Shown here one piece after another: positions 23,369 through 32,808 of a stretch of 58,494 nt of DNA. The DNA is taken from NCBI RefSeq assembly GCF_002532535.1, contig NZ_NQWI01000024.1:1-58494 (forward strand). Direction: 5' to 3'. Made by a program: the position numbers and the translations under genes. Below the pieces are notes generated by a model that saw only the letters and a list, made by a program, of their open reading frames with translations, did no database searches and was not told where the DNA came from. Origin of the DNA: Candidatus Viridilinea mediisalina. GTDB taxonomy: Bacteria; Chloroflexota; Chloroflexia; Chloroflexales; Chloroflexaceae. The first letter of the stretch is position 1, and every line of letters starts with the position of its first letter.

Positions 23369-25855
23369 CTACGCCCCCAACGGCTCGGCGGGGGATTTGC
23401 TCTCGATGGCAATCACACCACCTCGGTGAAAGACCAGTTCGCCCTGTTCGAGGTCAACTTCAATCGTATCACCGGCTTTGAAGCCACCCCGCAGCAATTC
23501 GCGTGAGATCGGGGTTTCAATTAGGCGTTGCACGGTGCGGCGCAACGGGCGCGCCCCGTAGACCGGGTTGAACCCCTCGATCACCAGATGCTCTTTGGCG
23601 GCTTGGGTTAGGCTGAGGGTGATCTTTTGCTCGTGCAGCCGCAGCACCAACTCACCTACCTGGAGATCGATGATGCGCGTCAGATCCTCCATGCTGAGCG
23701 GGTGGAAGAGGACGATGTCATCAATGCGGTTGAGGAATTCGGGCCGGAAGGCTTGCTTGAGCGCATCGTCCACTTTGCGCCGCGCTTCCTTCAGGTCAAC
23801 CTGTTTGGCATCGCTGGGCTTTAGTTTGGTGGCAAAACCAATGCCGCCCCCTTGGAGGTGTTCCGTGCCCGCATTGCTGGTCATAATGATCACCGCATTG
23901 CGGAAGTCCACCGTGCGCCCGTGGCCATCGGTGAGCCGTCCGTCGTCGAGTACCTGGAGCAGCGCGTTGAAGACATCGGCGTGTGCCTTTTCGATCTCGT
24001 CGAAGAGGACGACCTGGTAGGGACGGCGGCGGATGCTCTCGGTGAGCTGGCCGCCCTCGTCGTAGCCAACATAGCCCGGCGGGGCGCCAATCAGGCGGCT
24101 GACGGTATGACGCTCCTGGAATTCACTCATGTCCACGCGGGTCATGGCCTCTTCGCTATCGAACATGAACTCGGCGAGCGCTTTGGCCAGTTCCGTCTTG
24201 CCAACCCCGGTTGGCCCCACGAAGATAAAGCTGCCAATGGGCCGCCGTGGATCGCGCAGACCGCTGCGGGCGCGGCGGATGGCGTCGGAGAGGGCTACAA
24301 CCGCTTCGTGCTGACCAATCACCCGCTCGTGGAGCCGCTCTTCCATTTGTACCAGTTTTTCGCGCTCGGTTTCGAGCATGCGACTGACTGGCACCCCCGT
24401 CCAACTTGAGACAATCTGGGCGACATCTTCATCATCTACAATTTCGTCGAGGTTGGCTGAAGTGAGCCACGCCGTGCGCTCCTGCTCGAAGGCGGTCTGA
24501 AGCGCAAGGAAGCGCGAGCGCAGCATCGCGGCGCGTTCATACTCGCGGCGCGCCCCGGCCTCCTCCTCTTCGTGTTGCAGTTGACGCAACTCGGCCTCTT
24601 TAGCCTTCAGGGCTGGCGGCATCGCAAAGATGTCAATCCGCAGCTTGGCGCTCGCCTCATCAATCAGGTCAATTGCCTTATCGGGCAGGAAGCGGTCGTT
24701 GATATAGCGGCTCGACAGTTGCACCGCAGCACTGAGCGCATCATCGCTAATCGTCAACTGGTGGTGATCTTCATAGCGTTTACGCAAGCCACGCAGCATC
24801 TCAATCGTCGTATCTTGATCAGGTTCTTCAACAAAGACCGGACTAAAGCGTCGTTCGAGGGCGGCATCTTTTTCAATATGCTTACGGTATTCATCGATAG
24901 TTGTAGCGCCAACCACCTGAATCTCACCGCGGCTCAGGGCCGGCTTGAGCATATTGCTGGCATCAATGCTGCCAGCGGCGGCACCCGCACCAACCACGGT
25001 ATGAAGTTCATCAATGAAAAGGATGACCTTGCCCTTCGCATTGCGTACTTCATCCATCACCGCCTTGAGGCGCTCCTCAAATTCGCCCCGGAACTTCGAG
25101 CCAGCAACCATACCAGCGAGATCAAGCGCCAGCAACTTGCGGTCGCGCAGCGTCGGCGGCACATCGCCGGTCGTGAGCCGTTGGGCCAAACCTTCAGCCA
25201 CCGCCGTCTTCCCGACACCCGTCTCGCCAACGAGCACAGGATTATTCTTAGTACGGCGCGAGAGAATCCGAATCACACGTATAATCTCCGACTCACGCCC
25301 AATCACCGGATCGAGTGCGCCATCCTGAGCCAACTGGGTCAGATCGGTCGAATACTTCTCCAGAATCTCATAGCGGCTCTCGGCCCCAGGATCATCAGAG
25401 CGCTGCGAGCCACGGATTTCGAGAAGCGCCTGATAGAGCCGTTCTTGGTCAACATGGAAACTATGCAGAATCCGGGCCGAAGCCCCCTCACGCTCACCAC
25501 TCAACGCAATCAGCAGGTGGTCAATGCCCACATACTTATCATCAAGCCGATTAGCCTCATCTTCAGCCCGTTTCACCAAGCGCTGGGTGCGCGGCGTAAC
25601 ATAGACCTGATTACTGAAACCATACTGGCCATAGACCTTCGGCGACTTTTCAAGCTCACGTTCAACCCGTTGAGCAATCAACTCCGGGTCAACATTCAGG
25701 CGCATCAAAGCCCGCGCAGTAACGCCATCACGTTGGCGCAACATCGCCAGAAAGACATGCTCCACATCCAACTGAGTGTGATGCTGCTCTTGCATAATCT
25801 CCTGGGCGTTCTGAAACGCATCCTGCGCCTTCTCGGTAAAGCGCTCAAGTCTCAT
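23369..25855 (-). CDS. clpC: ATP-dependent Clp protease ATP-binding subunit ClpC
   Basis: A AAA+ unfoldase of 828 residues. It has an N-terminal double Clp-N repeat (about 1-145), NBD1 with Walker [10 protein letters not shown] (about 210-218), a short middle domain with a UVR-like coil (about 400-440) as in ClpC rather than the long ClpB coil, NBD2 with Walker [11 protein letters not shown], and a GIGF loop that fits the ClpP-docking [LIV]GF motif. It should feed substrates to ClpP, which is not encoded here. Start: the ATG at 25855 has GAGGG six bases upstream; the ATG at 25861 is too close to it. No CIRCE operator is seen. It is divergent from acnA. Confidence 0.92.
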   Translation of the reverse strand: MRLERFTEKAQDAFQNAQEIMQEQHHTQLDVEHVFLAMLRQRDGVTARALMRLNVDPELIAQRVERELEKSPKVYGQYGFSNQVYVTPRTQRLVKRAEDEANRLDDKYVGIDHLLIALSGEREGASARILHSFHVDQERLYQALLEIRGSQRSDDPGAESRYEILEKYSTDLTQLAQDGALDPVIGRESEIIRVIRILSRRTKNNPVLVGETGVGKTAVAEGLAQRLTTGDVPPTLRDRKLLALDLAGMVAGSKFRGEFEERLKAVMDEVRNAKGKVILFIDELHTVVGAGAAAGSIDASNMLKPALSRGEIQVVGATTIDEYRKHIEKDAALERRFSPVFVEEPDQDTTIEMLRGLRKRYEDHHQLTISDDALSAAVQLSSRYINDRFLPDKAIDLIDEASAKLRIDIFAMPPALKAKEAELRQLQHEEEEAGARREYERAAMLRSRFLALQTAFEQERTAWLTSANLDEIVDDEDVAQIVSSWTGVPVSRMLETEREKLVQMEERLHERVIGQHEAVVALSDAIRRARSGLRDPRRPIGSFIFVGPTGVGKTELAKALAEFMFDSEEAMTRVDMSEFQERHTVSRLIGAPPGYVGYDEGGQLTESIRRRPYQVVLFDEIEKAHADVFNALLQVLDDGRLTDGHGRTVDFRNAVIIMTSNAGTEHLQGGGIGFATKLKPSDAKQVDLKEARRKVDDALKQAFRPEFLNRIDDIVLFHPLSMEDLTRIIDLQVGELVLRLHEQKITLSLTQAAKEHLVIEGFNPVYGARPLRRTVQRLIETPISRELLRGGFKAGDTIEVDLEQGELVFHRGGVIAIESKSPAEPLGA

Positions 25856-25940
25856 CTGCATCCCTCATTTCTGGCGTAACGGCCAGCCCATGGTAGTTTC
25901 GTATTGGTGCGGCAACATTGCCGCGTTGCACATAGCTACC

Positions 25941-25952
25941 CTTATTGTAGCA
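25941..25952 (-). promoter_or_regulatory. Extended -10 promoter for clpC
   Basis: On the minus strand TGCTACAAT (TACAAT at 25944-25949) forms an extended -10 box about 90 bp before the clpC start. No good -35 box is present. Confidence 0.45.
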
Positions 25953-26029
25953 CAGGGCTTGGTACGTGCAGAGGATGATTTAGTATCAAAGCCAAAAACA
26001 CGATAATTTTCTCTTCTTACCACGGTGCG

Positions 26030-26038
26030 TGCTATAAT
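26030..26038 (+). promoter_or_regulatory. Extended -10 promoter for acnA
   Basis: TGCTATAAT is a consensus extended -10 box, 47 bp before the acnA ATG. A matching -35 box is weak, as expected for extended -10 promoters. Confidence 0.65.
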
Positions 26039-26084
26039 TGAGCGACTCATGATCTGGCCCGTTGCAGCTACGAGGAGATGTGGT

Positions 26085-28814
26085 ATGACGAATAGTTTTG
26101 GGGCCCGTGCGACCCTCCAGGTCGGTGAACGTGCGTACGAGATTTTCCGTTTGGATGCCTTAATTCAGCATGGCGTTAATTTGAGCCGTTTGCCCTATTC
26201 GTTGCGAATTTTGCTTGAAAATTTGTTGCGGAACGAAAATGGGCGCTCGGTGACGGCTGATGATATTCGGGCGTTGGCCAATTGGGATGCTCAGGCTGAA
26301 CCGGATAAGGAGGTTGCGTTTACGCCCGCGCGGGTGATTCTGCAAGATTTTACCGGCGTGCCATGTGTGGTTGACCTCGCCGCAATGCGTGATGCGATGG
26401 CTACGATGGGTGGCGACCCCGCGCTCATTAATCCCCTCCAGCCTGTTGAGTTGGTGATTGACCATTCGGTGCAGGTGGATGCCTTTGGCTCCGCTACGGC
26501 CCTGTTGATCAATAAGGAATTGGAGTTTGAACGTAATAAAGAGCGCTATGCCTTTTTGCGTTGGGGCCAGACCGCTTTCCAGAATTTTAAGGTTGTTCCC
26601 CCTGGTAATGGGATTGTGCATCAGGTCAACCTTGAATATTTGGCCCGCGTGGTCTTTACGAGCGATGAGAATCCTCGTGCTACTGGCTCGGTTCAAGCCT
26701 ACCCCGATACGCTTGTGGGTACCGATAGCCATACGACTATGATTAATGGTGTTGGTGTTCTCGGTTGGGGTGTCGGTGGGATTGAGGCTGAGGCCGCTAT
26801 GCTTGGCCAGCCGGTTTCGATGCTGATTCCGCAAGTGGTGGGCTTTAAGCTCTTTGGGACGTTGCCCGAAGGTACCACTGCGACCGATCTGGTGCTGACT
26901 GTCACCGAGCAACTGCGTAAGTTTGGCGTTGTTGGCAAGTTTGTTGAGTTCTTTGGCCCGGGCCTCGCTGCTCTGCCTCTGGCCGACCGCGCCACGATTG
27001 CTAATATGGCCCCTGAGTATGGTGCGACCTGTGGTATCTTCCCGGTGGACGAAGAGACTCTGCGCTATTTGCGTTTCTCGGGTCGCAGTGAGGAGCGGAT
27101 TGCGCTTGTGGAAGCCTATATGAAGACCCAAGGGCTTTTCCATGATGCCGATACGCCTCAAGCGGAGTATAGCGCCATCTTAGAGCTTGATCTGAGTACG
27201 GTTGAACCTAGTGTCGCTGGGCCGCGCCGTCCGCAGGATCGCATTACCCTTGGTAATGTTGCGCCAGTCTTTGGCTCGGCCCTGCCCGCGATCCTGAGCC
27301 CCAAGGGCAGCCCTGAACCCGCTGCGCTCCAGTCCACCGCAACGCTCACGTTGGAGCAGGAGGAGCATGAGTTGCACCACGGTTCGGTTGTGATTGCGGC
27401 GATTACCAGTTGTACCAATACCTCCAACCCCTCGGTGATGCTCGCCGCTGGCCTTGTGGCCAAGAAGGCGGTTGAGGCGGGCCTCCAGACCCAAGCCTGG
27501 GTCAAGCCTTCGCTTGCGCCTGGCTCGAAGGTGGTGACGGAGTATCTCGATCAGGCTGGCTTGACGCCCTACCTCGATAAGCTGCGTTTCAATACGGTGG
27601 GCTATGGCTGTACGACTTGTATCGGCAATTCTGGCCCGTTGCCGGTGGAGGTGAGTGCGGCGATTGAGCAGGGCAACCTTGTGGTTGCTTCGGTGCTTTC
27701 GGGTAATCGCAACTTCGAGGGGCGCGTCCAGAGCGAAGTGAAGGCCAATTTCCTCATGAGTCCCCCGCTGGTGGTGGCCTATGCCCTGGCCGGACGGGTG
27801 GATATTGATTTGCATAACGAGCCATTGGGCACTGGGGCCAATGGTCAGCCCATCTTCCTGCGCGACATCTGGCCGAGCCAGGCTGAGGTGCAGCAGGTGA
27901 TGAGTACGGCCATTAAGTCCGAGATGTTCCAGCGTAGCTATGCTTCGGTCTTTGAGGGCGATGAACAGTGGCAGCAGATTGCGGTGCCCGCCGGCGACCG
28001 CTTCGCTTGGGATGGGGCGAGTACCTATGTGCGTCGTCCGCCCTATTTCGAGGGGATGAGCGCTGAGGCACCCACGGCGGTTGCTGAGATCCAGGGGGCG
28101 CGTGTGCTGGCCGTCTTGGGCGATAGTATCACCACCGACCATATCAGCCCGGCTGGGAGCATCAAGGCTAGTTCGCCCGCAGGCAAGTATCTGTTGGAAC
28201 GCAGCGTTGAGACGAAGGACTTCAACAGCTATGGGTCGCGGCGCGGCAACGATGAGGTCATGGTGCGCGGCACCTTTGCCAACGTGCGCCTACGCAACAA
28301 GCTGGCCCCGGGCACCGAAGGCGGCTTTGCGCCCTACTTGCCCACCGGCGAAGTGCTGCCGCTCTACGATGCGGCTATGCGCTACAAGGCCGACGGTACC
28401 CCCCTGCTGATCATCGCGGGCAAAGAGTATGGCTCTGGCTCCTCGCGTGACTGGGCCGCCAAAGGGCCATACCTCCAAGGCATCAAGGCGGTTATCGCCG
28501 AGAGCTACGAGCGCATCCATCGCTCCAACTTGGTTGGTATGGGCATCCTGCCGCTCCAGTTCCTACCCGGTCAGAGCGCCGAGAGCCTGGGGCTGAGTGG
28601 CACCGAGATCTACAACATCGTCGGGCTTGCCGATGCGATTGCCAGCGGCTTCGCCACCGGGCGCACCCTCACCATTCACACGACTGCCAGCGACGGTAGC
28701 ACCAAAGCGTTCCAAGCGCTGGCTCGCATTGATACCCCCCAGGAGATCCAGTACTACATCCACGGCGGGATCTTGCAGTACGTGTTGCGCCAGTTGCTGG
28801 CAGAGAATCGGTAG
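26085..28814 (+). CDS. acnA: Aconitate hydratase A
   Basis: Interconverts citrate and isocitrate in the TCA cycle with a [4Fe-4S] cluster. The 909-residue length is typical for AcnA/IRP-type enzymes. Cluster ligands are visible as Cys443 (TSCTNTSNP), Cys509 and Cys512 ([12 protein letters not shown]). Other signatures are [27 protein letters not shown] and, in the swivelling domain, [16 protein letters not shown]. The start at 26085 is supported by GAGGAG 7-8 nt upstream; an upstream in-frame ATG at 26025 precedes the promoter's -10 and is rejected. The TAG stop opens a GAACAGAG-type tandem tract. Confidence 0.97.
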   Translation: MTNSFGARATLQVGERAYEIFRLDALIQHGVNLSRLPYSLRILLENLLRNENGRSVTADDIRALANWDAQAEPDKEVAFTPARVILQDFTGVPCVVDLAAMRDAMATMGGDPALINPLQPVELVIDHSVQVDAFGSATALLINKELEFERNKERYAFLRWGQTAFQNFKVVPPGNGIVHQVNLEYLARVVFTSDENPRATGSVQAYPDTLVGTDSHTTMINGVGVLGWGVGGIEAEAAMLGQPVSMLIPQVVGFKLFGTLPEGTTATDLVLTVTEQLRKFGVVGKFVEFFGPGLAALPLADRATIANMAPEYGATCGIFPVDEETLRYLRFSGRSEERIALVEAYMKTQGLFHDADTPQAEYSAILELDLSTVEPSVAGPRRPQDRITLGNVAPVFGSALPAILSPKGSPEPAALQSTATLTLEQEEHELHHGSVVIAAITSCTNTSNPSVMLAAGLVAKKAVEAGLQTQAWVKPSLAPGSKVVTEYLDQAGLTPYLDKLRFNTVGYGCTTCIGNSGPLPVEVSAAIEQGNLVVASVLSGNRNFEGRVQSEVKANFLMSPPLVVAYALAGRVDIDLHNEPLGTGANGQPIFLRDIWPSQAEVQQVMSTAIKSEMFQRSYASVFEGDEQWQQIAVPAGDRFAWDGASTYVRRPPYFEGMSAEAPTAVAEIQGARVLAVLGDSITTDHISPAGSIKASSPAGKYLLERSVETKDFNSYGSRRGNDEVMVRGTFANVRLRNKLAPGTEGGFAPYLPTGEVLPLYDAAMRYKADGTPLLIIAGKEYGSGSSRDWAAKGPYLQGIKAVIAESYERIHRSNLVGMGILPLQFLPGQSAESLGLSGTEIYNIVGLADAIASGFATGRTLTIHTTASDGSTKAFQALARIDTPQEIQYYIHGGILQYVLRQLLAENR

Positions 28815-29243
28815 GAAGAACAGAGGAACAGAGAACAGGGAACAGGGAACAGAGGAACAGGGAACAGAGGAACAGGGAACGATGCCGCAAAAGAGCGTAA
28901 AGGAACGCAAGAAAACTGCGGTGCCTTCGCCCCTCTCCCACCACGTGGGAGAGGGGTAGGGGGTGAGGGCCATCCAGGGCATCCCAAAGCTCTATTCGTG
29001 GCTTTAGGAGCAAATGTTTTGTTTGCCCATGAACCGCATTTGAGGGTGTGGGAGAACCGGGTTCTCCTACCGCACCCTCTGCTTGAGGGCGTGGCAGAAC
29101 CGGGTTCTCCCACCGCACTCTCTGTTCAAGATTTGGAGGGTGTGGGAGAACCGGGTTCTCCCACCGCACCCTCTGCTTGAGGGCGTGGCAGAACTGAGTT
29201 CTCCCACCGCCCCTCCAATAGAGTAACATAGAAGGAGTATTTC
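28815..29243. other. Repeat-rich gap between acnA and solute-binding protein
   Basis: No gene is visible. In order: GGAACAGA-type tandem repeats (28815-28880), a 12-bp-stem hairpin CCCCTCTCCCAC (28930-28956) continuing into TAGGGGGTGAGGGCC, and about four palindromic GTGGGAGAACCGGGTTCTCCCAC units (29045-29216). The promoter of the next gene was not found. Confidence 0.75.
29045..29216. repeat. Four palindromic GAGAACCGGGTTCTC units
   Basis: Units of about 43 bp, each with the near-palindrome GTGGGAGAACCGGGTTCTCC, one containing a 9-bp spacer insertion. Variants of the palindrome occur singly near 38370-38410 and 45400-45422. Confidence 0.8.
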
Positions 29244-30581
29244 ATGAAACGCTTTGTTTCACTCATGACCCTCATGGCGCTGGTTGCGCTGCTGCTGGCT
29301 GCCTGTGGTGGCCAGACGCCGCCGCCGGTGGTTGATGTCCCGCCAACCACCGAACCTGATGCGCCAGATGCCGAGACCCCCGCAGATGCAGATGCTTCCT
29401 CGGAGGATGCGACGCCAGAGCAGCCTACCCCAGCGCCGCCAACGGCAGTCCCCGATCCGGTGACGATTACGATTTGGCACAATTGGGAGGGCGAATACTA
29501 CACTACGATTGAAGCGCTCTTCAATGAGTATGGTGCAGCTAACAATGCCGAGATTGAGTTCGTGCGTGTGGCAGACGACATGCATGAGGCCTTGCTGGCC
29601 GCAGTGCCGGATGATCAGGGGCCGGACATTGTTGCCTGGACGAACGACCAGATTGGGAAGAATGTGTTGGCCATGTTGATTCAGCCGGTCAATCGTCGGG
29701 GTATTGATGATGACTACTTGCGGGCGAATTTTAGCCCGGTGGCGGTGAATGGCTTGAGCTTTGAGGCTCAGACCTGGGGCGTGCCTGAGTCACTCCAGAC
29801 GCTGACCTTGATTTACAACCGTGATCTGATCAGCACAGAGGAGTTGCCCCAGGATACCGATGAATTGATCGCCCTGGCCCGCGAGTTCAACACCGACGAG
29901 CGTTACCTCTTTGTCTACAATGGGCGCGGCGATGTTCACGCCTCGGCAGCCTGGTGGCAAGGGGCGGGGGTGAGCTTGGTGAACCCCAATGGAACCACGG
30001 GCATCAATAGCCCTGAAGGGCTCGCGGCGGGCCAACTGATTGCCGAATTGAGTACGATTATGCCCCAAGAGCTTGATGCCACCATGGCCGACACGCTCTT
30101 CCGGGAGGGCAATGCGGCGATCATTCTGCAAGACCTCGCGGCTGTTGAGGAGTATGTGGCCGCCGGGATTGATGTGGGCCTAGCGACCATTCCGGTCGTG
30201 AGCAGTTCCGGCCAGCCGGGTGCGCCCTTTGTGCAGGTCAACATGCTCATGCTCGCCCATAATGCCCACGAGCCTGCGGCAGCCGTCGAACTGATGAAGT
30301 TCTACGGCACGCCTGAAGTCCAACTGCGCTTGGCTGAGGTCAATCGGCAGGTACCGGCCAACCTTGAGGCCCAAGCCCAAATGGCCGATGACCCGATCAT
30401 TGCTGGCTTCCTTGCCCAAACTGAACAGGGAAAGCCGCTACCCAACAATGAATTCATTGCAGCCATGTGGGAGTCGGTGAGCCAAGCGGTTGAAGCCATC
30501 TGGACGGGTAGCGCGACTCCAGAGGATGCTATTGAACAGGCGGAGGCGCTCTTTAATGAGAAGGCGTTGGAATTGCGCTAA
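29244..30581 (+). CDS. ABC transporter solute-binding lipoprotein (MalE-like)
   Basis: A 445-residue protein with a lipoprotein signal peptide (lipobox LAAC, Cys21), a Pro/Ala/Asp/Glu-rich linker (about 24-75), then a type-1 extracellular sugar-binding fold (ITIWHNWEGEYYTTIEALFNEY onwards; GPDIVAWTNDQIG; LKFYGTPEVQL-like end). It should capture a sugar or similar solute outside the membrane. No permease or ATPase gene is adjacent, so it is an orphan binding protein. The TAA stop is the first three bases of repeat element B1. Confidence 0.88.
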   Translation: MKRFVSLMTLMALVALLLAACGGQTPPPVVDVPPTTEPDAPDAETPADADASSEDATPEQPTPAPPTAVPDPVTITIWHNWEGEYYTTIEALFNEYGAANNAEIEFVRVADDMHEALLAAVPDDQGPDIVAWTNDQIGKNVLAMLIQPVNRRGIDDDYLRANFSPVAVNGLSFEAQTWGVPESLQTLTLIYNRDLISTEELPQDTDELIALAREFNTDERYLFVYNGRGDVHASAAWWQGAGVSLVNPNGTTGINSPEGLAAGQLIAELSTIMPQELDATMADTLFREGNAAIILQDLAAVEEYVAAGIDVGLATIPVVSSSGQPGAPFVQVNMLMLAHNAHEPAAAVELMKFYGTPEVQLRLAEVNRQVPANLEAQAQMADDPIIAGFLAQTEQGKPLPNNEFIAAMWESVSQAVEAIWTGSATPEDAIEQAEALFNEKALELR

Positions 30582-30684
30582 GCGGCTGTCTGAAAAGTCT
30601 ATGAACTGGCGTTGGAGTGCCGGCTTCAGCCGGCTAAAGCCGGCACTCCAACGCGTGCCAACTAGCTTTCCAGATAGCTTCTAA
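30579..30684. repeat. Family B miniature element, copy B1
   Basis: Starts TAAGCGGCTGTCTGAAAAG and ends with a degenerate complement (CTTTCCAGATAGCTTCTAA). The centre is a GGAGTGCCGGCTTCAGCCGG palindrome. Its first three bases are the stop codon of the solute-binding protein gene. Confidence 0.85.
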
Positions 30685-30735
30685 ATTGGCAGCAATGCTC
30701 CACCCCTTCCCTAAGCCTAGAGTGAAAAACTTCAC

Positions 30736-30765
30736 TTGACAAGCTTATTGAGGCACCGCTATACT
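30736..30765 (+). promoter_or_regulatory. Sigma-70-type promoter of riboswitch-exchanger transcript
   Basis: A perfect -35 TTGACA (30736-30741) and -10 TATACT (30760-30765) are 18 bp apart. Transcription would begin near 30772, at the 5' edge of the aptamer. Confidence 0.8.
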
Positions 30766-30771
30766 CCCTCG

Positions 30772-30885
30772 CAAGGTAGGGGAGTAGCCACTCGCTCACG
30801 AGCGAGACGCGGTATCGTCATTACGGGGCTTGTGCCCCCGGTGCCGCGAACGTGCCCTGGTATGGTACGCATGGCGAGACCACCA
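30772..30885 (+). ncRNA. yybP-ykoY (manganese) riboswitch aptamer
   Basis: The stretch carries the two conserved halves of the yybP-ykoY motif: AGGGGAGTAGCC (30777-30788) and, after three helices, ACGCATGGCGAGACC (30867-30881). Between them are a CTCGCT...AGCGAG hairpin and a GGGGCTTGTGCCCC hairpin. The motif is known to bind Mn2+ and usually turns metal-export genes on. The aptamer's 3' strand GAGACC is also the left arm of the following terminator, so the two folds exclude each other. This fits transcription antitermination when metal is bound. It is followed by a CaCA-family exchanger. Confidence 0.85.
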
Positions 30886-30914
30886 CGACCGAGGCCGTGG
30901 TGGTCTCTTTGTTT
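30876..30914 (+). terminator. Riboswitch expression-platform terminator
   Basis: A perfect 12-bp stem GAGACCACCACG (30876-30887 with 30896-30907) and an 8-nt loop are followed by TTTGTTT. Its left arm overlaps the aptamer. Confidence 0.85.
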
Positions 30915-30925
30915 GCCTATTGCAC

Positions 30926-30972
30926 GTTGTTAGTTCGGGTTGGCGGTGAAGGTGCTAACCCGAACCAACAAC
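30926..30972 (+). promoter_or_regulatory. Second leader hairpin before the exchanger
   Basis: Near-perfect arms GTTGTTAGTTCGGGTT (30926-30941) and AACCCGAACCAACAAC (30957-30972), 15 of 16 paired. It lies after the terminator and about 33 nt before the ATG, so it may act on translation or stability. Confidence 0.55.
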
Positions 30973-31005
30973 GCGCTTCGGGAAAGTAAGGAAGCAAACA
31001 AACCT

Positions 31006-32103
31006 ATGGATCCGGTAACCATTGGACTCCTCATTGCTGGGCTGGTACTGCTGACGCTGGGGGGCGAATTGCTGGTACGTGGTTCTTCGGCGCTCGCAGC
31101 GATTGCCGGTATTTCGCCCCTGGTGATTGGCCTGACCGTTGTGGCCTTTGGGACAAGCGCCCCCGAGTTGGCTGTGAGTGTCCAAGCCGGGCTCACTGGT
31201 GCCTCTGATCTTGCCATTGGGAATGTAGTCGGCAGCAATATTTTCAATATCCTCTTTGTTTTGGGCACGTGCGCCCTCGTTGCCCCGCTGATCGTCTCGA
31301 TCCAACTGGTACGCCGCGAAGTACCCATCCTGATAGTCGTCTCGTTCATGATGTTCTTTATGGCTCTCGATGGCACGATTGGGATCATTGATGGGCTCAT
31401 CCTGACCCTTGGGATCATTATCTATGTTGCATGGTCGGTGATCAGTAGCCTGCGTGAGACCGCCGCCGCTGAGGCTGAGGCGGGGGGCCGCGATCCAACG
31501 ACTGATCGCAGCCTGCGTACCCTCATGCTCAACCTGACCCTGCTTGTGGGTGGCTTGGGCCTCTTGGTTCTCGGCTCACGTTGGCTTGTGGATGGTGCGG
31601 TTGGCCTTGCGCGTGCCCTCGGTGTGAGCGATGTCATCATTGGCCTTACCATTGTCGCCGCAGGTACCTCACTGCCCGAAGTGGTCACCTCGGTGGTTGC
31701 CACCCTACGCAACGAACGGGACATCGCCATTGGTAATGCGATTGGCAGCAGTATCTTCAATGTTCTCTGCATTGTCGGCATCGCCTCGCTCGTCACCCCC
31801 GGCGGCTTGAATGTGCCAACCTCGGTGATCAACTTTGACATGCCCGTCATGCTGGCCGCCACGATTGCATGTTTGCCCATCTTCTTCAGCGGCATGACCA
31901 TTGCCCGTTGGGAGGGGGCGCTCTTCTTTGGCTACTATATCGCCTATACGACCTACCTCGTGCTGGCCGCCACCCAACATGACGCCCTGCCCGCCTACAG
32001 CACCGCCATGATTACCTTTGTTATTCCGCTCACCGTGATCACACTCGTGGTAACGGGAGGGCAAGCTTTGCTGCGCCACCGCCGTGGCGAGAATGGATGC
32101 TAG
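31006..32103 (+). CDS. CaCA-family cation/Na+ (or H+) exchanger, likely Mn2+-regulated
   Basis: A 365-residue membrane antiporter with two homologous halves of five helices. Each half carries the alpha-repeat: PLVIGLTVVAFGTSAPELAV then GNVVGSNIFNI in the first, and VIIGLTIVAAGTSLPEVVTS then GNAIGSSIFNV in the second. These Glu and Asn residues coordinate Ca2+ or Na+ in the YrbG/CaxA group. The start at 31006 follows AAGGAAG; a longer frame to 30940 would begin inside the leader hairpin and is rejected. Because a yybP-ykoY riboswitch lies in the leader, Mn2+ export is a strong alternative or additional role. The TAG stop is the first bases of repeat C1. Confidence 0.9.
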   Translation: MDPVTIGLLIAGLVLLTLGGELLVRGSSALAAIAGISPLVIGLTVVAFGTSAPELAVSVQAGLTGASDLAIGNVVGSNIFNILFVLGTCALVAPLIVSIQLVRREVPILIVVSFMMFFMALDGTIGIIDGLILTLGIIIYVAWSVISSLRETAAAEAEAGGRDPTTDRSLRTLMLNLTLLVGGLGLLVLGSRWLVDGAVGLARALGVSDVIIGLTIVAAGTSLPEVVTSVVATLRNERDIAIGNAIGSSIFNVLCIVGIASLVTPGGLNVPTSVINFDMPVMLAATIACLPIFFSGMTIARWEGALFFGYYIAYTTYLVLAATQHDALPAYSTAMITFVIPLTVITLVVTGGQALLRHRRGENGC

Positions 32104-32250
32104 GGAAAGGTTCGTAGCCGCTTTACAGCTTGCGAGGATGCGAGGACGCGAGGACGCGAGGACGCGAAGCCCTCGCCTCTTCGCCTCACGCATCCTCGCA
32201 AGAGGACGCGAGGACGCGAAGCCCTCGCCTCTTCGCCTCACGCATCCTCG
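32101..32250. repeat. Family C element, copy C1 (truncated, with internal duplication)
   Basis: Begins TAGGGAAAGGTTCG, whose first three bases are the exchanger's stop codon. It holds GAGGACGC octamers, then two copies of the CTTCGCCTCACGCATCCTCG right half. The right terminal repeat is missing. Confidence 0.8.
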
Positions 32251-32266
32251 AATTTGATCCACTTGA

Positions 32267-32644
32267 TCACTCCCCGTGAATAACCAAGACACCTTCCGCC
32301 TCACGATCCTGCACCGAAGTATAGAAACGAAACGTGCCCGCATGACGCGCTGGGAAACTCATGAGCGCATCAACCCCCACATCTGCCGCAATGAAGCGCG
32401 TGCCTGTGGGCAACTCAAGGTTGAGATTTTGGCCAATGGTGTCACGGTTCCGCAGACGAATGATCACCATCTCGCCCACTTGGGCCTCCAGCCGCGCTGG
32501 TTCGTAACCAGCTTCCGTAATGGTCACTTCAAGGGTTCGTTCGGGCGGCAAGGTCGTCTCACAGGCGCTTAACCCCAGGGTAGCGCCAAGCAACAACAGC
32601 AGCATCCAAACACGCAGGAGCACACGATGAGACAAATAAGACAT
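32267..32644 (-). CDS. Cupredoxin-like lipoprotein
   Basis: A 125-residue exported lipoprotein (lipobox LSAC, Cys28) followed by a single small beta-sandwich of cupredoxin_1/EfeO type (LEVTITEAGYEPARLEAQVGEMVIIRLRN, ending in GTFRFYTS..REAEGVLVIHG). The classical Cys-His copper ligands are not visible, so it probably does not bind type-1 copper. It converges on the exchanger gene. It may help handle metals or act in a periplasmic complex; nothing in the sequence fixes its function. Confidence 0.75.
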   Translation of the reverse strand: MSYLSHRVLLRVWMLLLLLGATLGLSACETTLPPERTLEVTITEAGYEPARLEAQVGEMVIIRLRNRDTIGQNLNLELPTGTRFIAADVGVDALMSFPARHAGTFRFYTSVQDREAEGVLVIHGE

Positions 32645-32808
32645 AGCTGAGACCTCAACTGTTGCAAAGTGATACCGAAAAAGTGTAGTATAATGAAAAA
32701 AATCCCAAAGTTACGGCAATGACGGGCAGAGAAGATTGATGCAGATCGTCCCAAGACCATTGGGGCTTGGTTTGGCTGCGTCCGGTAGCATACCCGCAGG
32801 GAAGCACT

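Noticed and set aside
25862-26084. CIRCE or other heat-shock operator before clpC
   Set aside because: No TTAGCACTC-N9-GAGTGCTAA-like inverted repeat is present.
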